Shown here one piece after another: positions 1 through 5,823 of a DNA stretch of 8,907 nt. The notes beneath the pieces were generated by a model. That model saw only the letters and a program-made list of their open reading frames with translations. It had not been told where the DNA came from and ran no database searches. The position numbers and the translations under genes are program-made. The stretch comes from Chitinispirillaceae bacterium (GTDB taxonomy: Bacteria > Fibrobacterota > Chitinivibrionia > Chitinivibrionales > Chitinispirillaceae): positions 1-8,907 of the forward strand of contig JAFGOU010000358.1 in the NCBI GenBank assembly GCA_016926315.1, read 5' to 3'. The first letter of the stretch is position 1. Each line of letters starts with the position of its first letter.

Positions 1-137
1 ATTAAAGCACCACCCCAAGCAACAAAAGAAATGGCGGCGGCGCTAGCGGCTTGTCCTAAAACACCTTTTTCGCTCCGCAGCGCTGTGATTTCCTCTTCGA
101 TCTTGACGTGGAGTAGCAACCGTCGTATATTGATCAC
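1..137 (-). CDS. possible partial divergent ORF, N-terminal end, unknown function
   Basis: Weak call. On the minus strand one frame is open from an in-frame stop near 172 to the window edge. If it starts at the GTG at 137-135, it reads MINIRRLLLHVKIEEEITAL, then a short charged stretch, then an alanine-rich hydrophobic stretch ending in SFVAWGGAL. A charged, helix-forming segment followed by a hydrophobic segment resembles a small membrane protein such as a holin-like or membrane-anchored coiled-coil protein, but I do not recognise a family. No convincing Shine-Dalgarno sequence precedes the GTG, and a TTG at 119-117 is an alternative start. The best promoter of the window, reading the other way, lies inside this frame, which counts against it. 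The rest of the gene, if real, is outside the window. Confidence 0.25.
   Translation of the reverse strand, partial: MINIRRLLLHVKIEEEITALRSEKGVLGQAASAAAISFVAWGGAL
103..131 (+). promoter_or_regulatory. sigma70-type promoter for the sensor kinase gene
   Basis: A -35 box TTGACG (103-108; five of six match TTGACA) and a -10 box TATATT (126-131; five of six match TATAAT) are separated by exactly 17 bp. Transcription would start near 138 and give a leader of about 47 nt before the ATG at 185. It is the only promoter in the window with both boxes close to consensus. Assigned from sequence match alone. Confidence 0.65.
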
Positions 138-184
138 AGGGCCATAACGCAGGTAATTCGCTCATTTTTCTGCAGGAAGAGTAC

Positions 185-1888
185 ATGAGAAGAAACGGTA
201 CAACACCGCGCGCTTCGTATGCGCCGTACCCTGGAAAACGGGTGTGTATTCTTTTCCCAGCCGTCGCTTGCCGCTCTTTCATGGTCCTGGCCGCAACCCT
301 GTTCCTGGGCGCCGGAGAGGTGTCTGCGCGAATGGTGCGGGTCGGCGTCTACAATAATCCCCCGAAGGTTGAAATGGGCGAAAGCGGCGCGCCCTGCGGC
401 ATATTCATCGATGTCATCGAACATATAGCGCAGCGCGAAGGATGGGAAATTACCTACGTGCAAGGGACCTGGAACGAAGGGTTGGCGCGTCTTGAAAAAG
501 ACAGCATCGATATCATGCCCGATGTGGCGTTTTCTGAAAACAGGAATCGACGCTTCGACTTTACCCAGCTTGCCGTGCTCAGTTCGTGGCTCCAGGTCTT
601 CACCCGGAAGGACGTCTTTATCGCGTCGGTTTCCGAGCTTGAAGGAAAAACAATAGCGGTTCTGAAAGGCTCGATCCAGCAGCAGGTAAGCGAGGAGATC
701 CGTGAGCGATTCGGCCTGTCGTTCAACCTGATCGAATTACGCGACTACGATGCAACCATCAGTGCCGTTGAGTCGGGGAAGGCCGATGCGATGATCGTCA
801 GCCGGTTTTACGGGTATCGGCGGGAGAAAGAGGGCGCGCTGGCGCCCACGCCCATCATCTTCCATCCGACGGCGTTGCATATTGCCGCACCAAAGGGCCG
901 CAACCGCGACCTGCTGGGCGCTATTGACAAGCACATTGCGGAGATGATGAACGATCCGCGTTCGGCGTATTACCAATCACAGGCGTATTGGCTCAGCGAA
1001 CGGCCCCGCATGTTCATTCCCTGGTACGTGCTGTGGACGATGTCGGTCATCGCTGCACTGTTCCTCATTTTCTTCTCCTTGAGTCTGGCGCTCAGGTGGC
1101 AGGTGCGGAAACGCACGGATGAGCTGCGGAAAAAGAACGAGGAGCTTTCCGTTGCTCTGCAGGCGCTGAAGGCGGCGAAGGATGACGCGATAAAGCGAGA
1201 ACGGCTCTATGCCTTCGGCCAATTGGCAAGCGGAATCGCTCACGACTTCAATAATCTTCTTATTCCGATAATGAATTATTCCGACCTGATGTTGATCGAT
1301 ACGGACGGTCTTGATGACATGGTCAGGGTACGGCAGAACCTCGCGGCGATCAAATCCGCGGCCAGGCACGGGGCTGAACTGATACAGCGCATGCAGACAT
1401 TCTACCGCAGCGCCCGGCATTCGGAGACCAGGGAGGTGCTGGACACGAATGCGGTACTGCGGGAAGTCATCGAACTGACAAAGACACGATGGAAAGGCCG
1501 GACGTCCTCGGAAAAATCGGCGATAGAGGTTGTCTTTACGCCCGGGGCGCATGCCGAAATCACCGGCAGGAGGTCCGATATACACGAGATGCTGTTGAAT
1601 CTGGTGCTTAACGCCGTGGACGCGATGCCTGAAGGCGGTCGTCTTGAAGTAACGACCGAAAACAGCGGGGGCGAAGTCAGGATCACGGTCAAGGACAACG
1701 GCATGGGCATGAGCGGGGAGGTTCGCGAGAAGTGCCTCCAGCCTTTTTTCACCACCAAGGGTGAAGCGGGTACCGGCATGGGGCTTACCATGGTGAACAA
1801 CATCGTGACCGAACACGGCGGCCGCCTGGAAATTATAAGTTCGGAGGGTGCCGGCGCAAGGTTTGTCATTACCTTTCCATCGCCATAA
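185..1888 (+). CDS. sensor histidine kinase with extracytoplasmic family 3 solute-binding domain
   Basis: A 567-aa membrane sensor kinase that probably binds a small ligand outside the membrane and autophosphorylates inside. The N-terminus is basic, then hydrophobic (about 20-44), with a likely signal cleavage after EVSA (48). Residues about 50-270 form a bacterial SBP family 3 domain (it begins RVGVYNNPP, with FDFT at 124-127). One membrane helix spans about 278-304, followed by a basic coiled coil (about 305-345). The kinase core has the H-box IAHDFNNLL with phospho-acceptor H353, the N-box NLVLNAVDAM (472-481, N476), G1 DNGMGM (504-509), the F-box PFFTTK (520-525) and G2 GTGMGL (529-534), so all catalytic motifs are intact. 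There is no PAS, HAMP or receiver domain. The start at 185 has AGGAAGA 4 nt upstream; ATG 281 (M33) would shorten the signal region and is less likely. No response regulator is encoded in the window, so partner and ligand are unknown. Confidence 0.93.
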   Translation: MRRNGTTPRASYAPYPGKRVCILFPAVACRSFMVLAATLFLGAGEVSARMVRVGVYNNPPKVEMGESGAPCGIFIDVIEHIAQREGWEITYVQGTWNEGLARLEKDSIDIMPDVAFSENRNRRFDFTQLAVLSSWLQVFTRKDVFIASVSELEGKTIAVLKGSIQQQVSEEIRERFGLSFNLIELRDYDATISAVESGKADAMIVSRFYGYRREKEGALAPTPIIFHPTALHIAAPKGRNRDLLGAIDKHIAEMMNDPRSAYYQSQAYWLSERPRMFIPWYVLWTMSVIAALFLIFFSLSLALRWQVRKRTDELRKKNEELSVALQALKAAKDDAIKRERLYAFGQLASGIAHDFNNLLIPIMNYSDLMLIDTDGLDDMVRVRQNLAAIKSAARHGAELIQRMQTFYRSARHSETREVLDTNAVLREVIELTKTRWKGRTSSEKSAIEVVFTPGAHAEITGRRSDIHEMLLNLVLNAVDAMPEGGRLEVTTENSGGEVRITVKDNGMGMSGEVREKCLQPFFTTKGEAGTGMGLTMVNNIVTEHGGRLEIISSEGAGARFVITFPSP

Positions 1889-1904
1889 AGCGGTTTCGTT
1901 CCGA

Positions 1905-1920
1905 CCTTTGCGGCCAAAGG
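1905..1920 (+). terminator. hairpin after the kinase stop, possible weak terminator
   Basis: CCTTTG-CGGC-CAAAGG forms a perfect 6-bp stem with a 4-nt loop, 16 nt after the stop codon of the kinase gene. No T-run follows, so it is not a classical intrinsic terminator. It may end the transcript with help or stabilise its 3' end. Confidence 0.3.
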
Positions 1921-1959
1921 GCGCAGGAGTATGGCTTCTGACCGTTTACGTAGTCCTGG

Positions 1960-1984
1960 TTTTTCCATCCGATGAGTGGAAAAA
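1960..1984 (+). other. A/T-type inverted repeat between kinase and rnhA
   Basis: TTTTTCCA (1960-1967) and TGGAAAAA (1977-1984) form an 8-bp inverted repeat around a 9-nt loop. It is mostly A-T paired. The A-run in the second arm would give a U-rich tract on the opposite strand, but no gene there needs a terminator. It could help separate the kinase and rnhA transcripts. Function unproven. Confidence 0.25.
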
Positions 1985-2004
1985 AATCGTTATCCGGCAA
2001 TGAG

Positions 2005-2055
2005 AGGGGAAACCTATTTTACCGGTATTCCGGAGCCTGATGCCGGTCTTCCCCT
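2005..2055 (+). promoter_or_regulatory. possible structured leader upstream of rnhA
   Basis: AGGGGAA (2005-2011) can pair with TTCCCCT (2049-2055), and inside it ACCGG (2021-2025) with CCGGT (2043-2047). The fold would sit directly upstream of the rnhA ribosome binding site (AGGA, 2062-2065). It matters only if the transcript begins further upstream; no strong rnhA promoter is apparent. It could equally be chance pairing in GC-rich DNA. Confidence 0.2.
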
Positions 2056-2070
2056 TTCTGCAGGACAGCC

Positions 2071-2529
2071 ATGAAAAAAATAACCATCTATACCGATGGC
2101 GCCTGCTCGGGAAATCCCGGGCCCGGCGGGTATGGGGCGATCCTGCGCTTTAACCACCATGAGAAGGAGCTCTCCGGCGGGTTCCGCGCCACCACGAACA
2201 ACCGGATGGAGCTCATGGCAGCGATCGTGGCGCTCGAGTCGCTCAGGGAGCCGTGCGAAGTCACGATCGTCACCGACTCGCAGTATCTTGTCAAGTCCGT
2301 GGAGAAACGGTGGGTATACGGCTGGAAGGCAAAAGGGTGGAGGAAATCCGGGAACAAACCGGTGCTCAATGTCGACCTCTGGGAGCGGATGCTCAGAGTG
2401 ATCGGGAAGCACAAGGTGTCGTTTGAATGGATCAGAGGGCACGCGGGTCATGAAGAGAACGAACGGTGCGACGCCCTGGCCGTGGCCGCGAGCATGATGA
2501 AGGACCTTCCGGAAGACCGGCGTGGTTGA
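2071..2529 (+). CDS. rnhA: ribonuclease HI
   Basis: A 152-aa cytoplasmic RNase HI, close to the 155 aa of the E. coli enzyme. It cuts the RNA strand of RNA:DNA hybrids, as in R-loops, Okazaki primers and misincorporated ribonucleotides. The family signature [17 protein letters not shown] begins at residue 6. The catalytic set is intact: D9, E47 (in NNRMEL), D69 (in VTDSQY), H124 (in RGHAGH) and D134, matching E. coli D10, E48, D70, H124 and D134. The basic handle, rich in W and K, is present at about 80-96, so this is the handle-containing type. The start is set by AGGA (2062-2065), 5 nt before ATG. It is 182 bp downstream of the kinase gene on the same strand with hairpins between, so it is probably transcribed separately. 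It converges on the cotH-like gene, with only 50 bp between the two stops. Confidence 0.97.
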   Translation: MKKITIYTDGACSGNPGPGGYGAILRFNHHEKELSGGFRATTNNRMELMAAIVALESLREPCEVTIVTDSQYLVKSVEKRWVYGWKAKGWRKSGNKPVLNVDLWERMLRVIGKHKVSFEWIRGHAGHEENERCDALAVAASMMKDLPEDRRG

Positions 2530-2544
2530 CATGCGGTTGGCCGT

Positions 2545-2563
2545 GAGGGGGCGGTTCGCCCTC
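2545..2563. terminator. GC-rich hairpin between convergent genes, possible bidirectional terminator
   Basis: GAGGG (2545-2549) pairs with CCCTC (2559-2563), extended inside by CG/CG (2552-2553 with 2557-2558) across a two-G bulge. It lies in the 50-bp gap between the convergent stops of rnhA (2529) and the cotH-like gene (2580). The position suits a shared terminator, but neither strand has a clear T-run after the stem, so the call is tentative. Confidence 0.35.
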
Positions 2564-2579
2564 CGCAGGTCCCCTCTGC

Positions 2580-4154
2580 TCAGTTCATCAGCAAAGCGCC
2601 CCTGGACAGCACCGTTTTTCCCCTGACGACGCGGATGGCGTAATACCCCGGAGGGTAAGGCCGCATATCCAGCTGCATGGTGCATATCCCCCTGTTTTCC
2701 GGCTGTTCGCAAATCGAGCGGAGCAGGGCGCCCCTTGCATTATAGACGCCCACCCGTACAGGACCGACGCCGCCAGGAACACTGCAGCGCAAAAACAGCC
2801 TTCCGGACGCACCATGGTACCTGCACTGCAGCATCGTCCCGTCGCCGAAAATGCGCCGGGCAGGGGGACCGCCGGCCGGCAGGAACTTTTCGATCTGCGC
2901 CTGGATATAAGTGTTCCTGCGGGTCGTAAACGATACGAGTCCCGGAAGGATGGTCCTGTTGATGCCCTCCTGGATGACGACTTCGGTGTCGATATTGTTG
3001 CAGAACTGCTCGTAGGTATAAAACTTCTTCATGTCCCCCCTGACGCTCGAATCGATGACCGGCTTAAGCCGGTACGCCAACGCCCTGACCGAGTCCGCGC
3101 TGAGGGGTCCGGCGCAGAGCGATCGCATATAGTTCGCGTAAACGCGTTTGAGCGAATCGTTGGACAGTACTCTTTTCGCAAGAGGGCGCTGGTCAAGGTT
3201 TGTTGGCGCGAAGGCGTCGACGGTAACGACATTGCTCCAGCTGTACTGGTAGACGCCGAAGGAGAGGTTGAGGTCCCAGGGTATGAGCTTGAACGTGTTG
3301 ACTTTCCGGTTGTCGTACAGATAATAATTCCTGCTGGAACCGGTATAACTGTCGAAATTGGCATTGACCATGTTGAACGCCAGGTACCGGATGCAGTTAT
3401 CGATATCGAGGAGTTTCCCGACGACCGCTACAAAATCAGCATCAGGGGTGCTGTTCAGGTAGTCGACCAGGTCGATCAACCCGCTCCAGTCATTCTCGGT
3501 TTCGTTGGTTTTCAGTTCATAGTCGCTCTCATAACTTGACTGGTTTACCCCCTTGTACGCAAGGGTTGCTCCCTGATCGGCCGCCTTGTACAGATTGTAC
3601 TTATGATTGCCGAAATGGCGGTCGAGGAACTGCTCGTCGACCTGTTCCACCTGCGTATAGAGCGCCCTGATCAGGCTGTCTTCCACGGTGAGCGTCGCGA
3701 AAACGGCGCGCGGCGCGGGCATGTAAGAACGCAGCACGTCATAGGCGATTTTCTCGCGCATGCAGCTGGGATCCTGTACCCCGTTGTTGAAGTTCAGTTT
3801 TTCGAGCCGGAAGAACAGCTGGCTCTTCCGGTATTTGTTGAACGACACCTTGAATGGCTTCTTTTGAGAGGTCCCGGCGAAAACATAGGACGAATTGCCC
3901 TTATACCGTACGCCGACGCTGTCGAGAACGATGCTGTCGCCGCCCGGACCATACCAGGTGAAGCGTGCGGGCATGTATACTTCGTCATTGTCCTTGTTGA
4001 ACCGCAACAGGGTGTCCCATTGCGACTGATAAAACGTAATGCGGTAGTCGTTGACGATCCGGTCATTAAAAATAAACTCCGACGAATCGCTTGCCGCCCG
4101 GAGGCTTGCGTTCGCCGATAGTATTCCGGCCAGCACGATTACCAGTCGTTTCAT
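2580..4154 (-). CDS. secreted CotH-like protein kinase with C-terminal sorting domain
   Basis: A 524-aa exported protein, counted from ATG 4154. MKRLVIVLAGILSANASLRA is a Sec signal peptide. Residues about 25-420 match the CotH kinase family: GVRYKGNSS (81-89), KKPFKVSFN (98-106), a D-P-S-x-M-R-E-K segment (128-135), VEQVDEQFL (169-177), then RNYYLY (275-280) and IPWDLNLSFG (291-300), whose D294 is the likely metal-binding aspartate. Spore-coat CotH is an atypical protein kinase that phosphorylates serines; the substrate here is unknown. Residues about 430-524 form a beta-rich tail (VRVGVYNARGALLRS, then PPGYYAIRV) like Por/type IX sorting or FlgD-Ig domains. The start is uncertain: a TTG at 4184, directly after the upstream stop and preceded by AGGGGG, would add 10 residues, whereas ATG 4154 has only a weak TGGA upstream. 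Either way it lies tightly behind the FGE-like gene and is very likely cotranscribed with it. Confidence 0.88.
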   Translation of the reverse strand: MKRLVIVLAGILSANASLRAASDSSEFIFNDRIVNDYRITFYQSQWDTLLRFNKDNDEVYMPARFTWYGPGGDSIVLDSVGVRYKGNSSYVFAGTSQKKPFKVSFNKYRKSQLFFRLEKLNFNNGVQDPSCMREKIAYDVLRSYMPAPRAVFATLTVEDSLIRALYTQVEQVDEQFLDRHFGNHKYNLYKAADQGATLAYKGVNQSSYESDYELKTNETENDWSGLIDLVDYLNSTPDADFVAVVGKLLDIDNCIRYLAFNMVNANFDSYTGSSRNYYLYDNRKVNTFKLIPWDLNLSFGVYQYSWSNVVTVDAFAPTNLDQRPLAKRVLSNDSLKRVYANYMRSLCAGPLSADSVRALAYRLKPVIDSSVRGDMKKFYTYEQFCNNIDTEVVIQEGINRTILPGLVSFTTRRNTYIQAQIEKFLPAGGPPARRIFGDGTMLQCRYHGASGRLFLRCSVPGGVGPVRVGVYNARGALLRSICEQPENRGICTMQLDMRPYPPGYYAIRVVRGKTVLSRGALLMN

Positions 4155-4184
4155 ACGTTTTCCAGGCCGCGCTTTCAATGCCAA

Positions 4185-5711
4185 TTATCCCCCTGCCCCG
4201 GTCACATGGATGATCTTCCCCGCGGCCATGGACGTTATGCGGACGATATACGAGCCCCTGGGAAGCGCCCTTGTAGTGAATGAAAAAATCCGGCTGCGTG
4301 ACGGGGTGGAAAAAACCCTTTTCCCCTGAAGGGTATAAAGGGCGATTTCGCATCCGGCAACGTTGTCGCAAAAAAGAGTACCGGCTATCAGGCGCGATGA
4401 CGGCGTCCCGCCATATCGTCGGCCGGTTTTCCGTTTAATATCGCTCGTCCGGCCCGAGGTTGCGGTCCTGAATCCGCAAAAAAGAAACTTGTAATCCGCG
4501 GCATCGAATTGCCGTTCAGTGGCGCGCAGCCAGGAGATATCGTTGCTCCAGTTCCCTCCGCGCTGCACCCGGGAAAAAGAGGCGGGATTGGCCGGAGAAG
4601 AGCCCACCGGATCGGTTATGGCCCCCCATGGATAATAATCGTACCAGTCATTGCACCACTCGGAAAGATTGCCGGCCATGTCATACAGGCCATAGGCGTT
4701 GGGCTTTCGTTTGCCGACCTCATGAGTACCGTAATATACACTGTCAAGGCCCGGCCCCAGATGTATGACATTATCCCTGCCCACGCCAAAAGAGTTGTTG
4801 TTCCATATCGCATAGCTGTCGACCGCCGCCGCAACCGTGCCGGCGGGGTAATCGCTAAAATTTTTTCCCCAGTAGTAATCCGTTGCGGTTCCCGCCCGGT
4901 AAGCATATTCCCATTCCGCCTCGGTCGGCAGGCGGTACGCATTGGCATGCAGCTTTGTCGAGACATTCTGCAAGGTGCACAAGCCTCCGACGCGGCCGGT
5001 GATTCCGGTGTATAAATACGCGGTATCCGGCAGTCCTTCGCATTTGCTGCGGGCGTTGCAGAACAGCGCCGCGCTTCCCCATTCAACCGAATAGGCGGCC
5101 CGGTGAGCGCCGAGTCCATTGGAAGCGTTCCAGGTCGGTCTGCTGTAGTTTTCCGGATAGGTCAGTTTCATGAGCGAATCATACTCCCCCTGCGTCACCT
5201 CAACGGTATCCATCCAGAAATCGTAGGTGAAGTGCACGGTATGAACCGGTTGTTCGACATTGGTGGTGGGCATGTCCCACAACAACCCCCTGACCGTATC
5301 GCACGGCTGCCCCATTTCAAAATCATGGCCCCTGGCTGTTATCTTCACCATTCCGCCTGCATACTCCAGCGGGCCGGAAGGTATCCACGGGTTCGAACCG
5401 GCAAGCGACACTGAAATACCGCTCGTTTCGTAGGTCGAAATCCCCAGCAGCGAGGTCCGGTACCCTTTGGCGATCACCACGAGGGTGTCAATCACACCAC
5501 CTGCCGCGGCGGTGGCCGTACCCGATAAAGCAAATGCGCCGTTGGCGTCGGTAAGCGCCGCTATTGCGGGGTGCTTTTTCAGGGAAACGCGGGCGCCCGG
5601 GATTCCCTGATTGTTTTCACTCCTGATCTCGCCCTCAAGGTTGACATTTGCTCCTGAAACGGCAGCCGTGAAAACAAACAAAGATGCGATCCATGCCATT
5701 GTGCTCATCAT
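4185..5711 (-). CDS. secreted FGE/SUMF1-like protein with carboxypeptidase-regulatory-like domain
   Basis: A 508-aa exported protein. Residues 1-20 are a signal peptide. Residues 22-105 form a carboxypeptidase-regulatory-like beta domain (GIPGARVSLKKHP, then TDANGAFAL). About 115-420 is a formylglycine-generating-enzyme/SUMF1-type fold: FEMGQ (131-135), FWMDTVEVTQGEYDSLM (165-181), RLPTEAEWEYAYRAG (260-274), NAYGLYDMAGNLSEW (338-352), RGGNW (384-388) and CGFR (412-415). About 440-508 is a short sorting-type tail with LPRGSYIVRI. True FGEs bind copper with a C-x4-C pair after RGGSW; here those positions are N390 and L395, so sulfatase-activating activity is unlikely. Many such domains are non-catalytic or bind carbohydrate. 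AAGGAGA sits 2 nt before the first ATG and 5 nt before the second (5708), so translation may begin at the second. The stop abuts the cotH-like gene, and the arylsulfotransferase-like gene is 112 bp upstream. Confidence 0.88.
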   Translation of the reverse strand: MMSTMAWIASLFVFTAAVSGANVNLEGEIRSENNQGIPGARVSLKKHPAIAALTDANGAFALSGTATAAAGGVIDTLVVIAKGYRTSLLGISTYETSGISVSLAGSNPWIPSGPLEYAGGMVKITARGHDFEMGQPCDTVRGLLWDMPTTNVEQPVHTVHFTYDFWMDTVEVTQGEYDSLMKLTYPENYSRPTWNASNGLGAHRAAYSVEWGSAALFCNARSKCEGLPDTAYLYTGITGRVGGLCTLQNVSTKLHANAYRLPTEAEWEYAYRAGTATDYYWGKNFSDYPAGTVAAAVDSYAIWNNNSFGVGRDNVIHLGPGLDSVYYGTHEVGKRKPNAYGLYDMAGNLSEWCNDWYDYYPWGAITDPVGSSPANPASFSRVQRGGNWSNDISWLRATERQFDAADYKFLFCGFRTATSGRTSDIKRKTGRRYGGTPSSRLIAGTLFCDNVAGCEIALYTLQGKRVFSTPSRSRIFSFTTRALPRGSYIVRITSMAAGKIIHVTGAGG

Positions 5712-5743
5712 TTCTCCTTGCGCAGTCTATCGTATATTTCCCA

Positions 5744-5762
5744 CACAGTGGTTTTCACCGTG
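5744..5762 (-). promoter_or_regulatory. hairpin in the leader of the FGE-like gene
   Basis: On minus-strand RNA, CACGGUG and CACUGUG pair over 7 bp around an AAAAC loop. The central pair is G.U, so the stem is complete only in minus-strand RNA; on the plus strand it becomes an A.C mismatch. It lies 32-50 nt before the start codon. No U-run follows, so it is not an intrinsic terminator. It could be a processing or stability element inside the operon. Confidence 0.3.
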
Positions 5763-5823
5763 CCATATCCCCGATTGAAAAAGATCTCTTCCAGGCGGCA
5801 TTAATTGTCGGAGATTAAAAAAG

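Noticed and set aside
977..1816. 279-codon open frame on the minus strand opposite the kinase gene
   Set aside because: It lies antisense to a gene with all kinase motifs intact. Its translation is rich in H, R and P without domain features. Long antisense frames are common in GC-rich DNA.
2814..3539. 241-codon plus-strand frame opposite the cotH-like gene
   Set aside because: Shadow of a recognisable CotH-family gene; no motif, signal or ribosome binding site of its own.
3603..4121. 172-codon plus-strand frame opposite the start of the cotH-like gene
   Set aside because: Same reason: the opposite strand encodes the conserved CotH domain and signal peptide.
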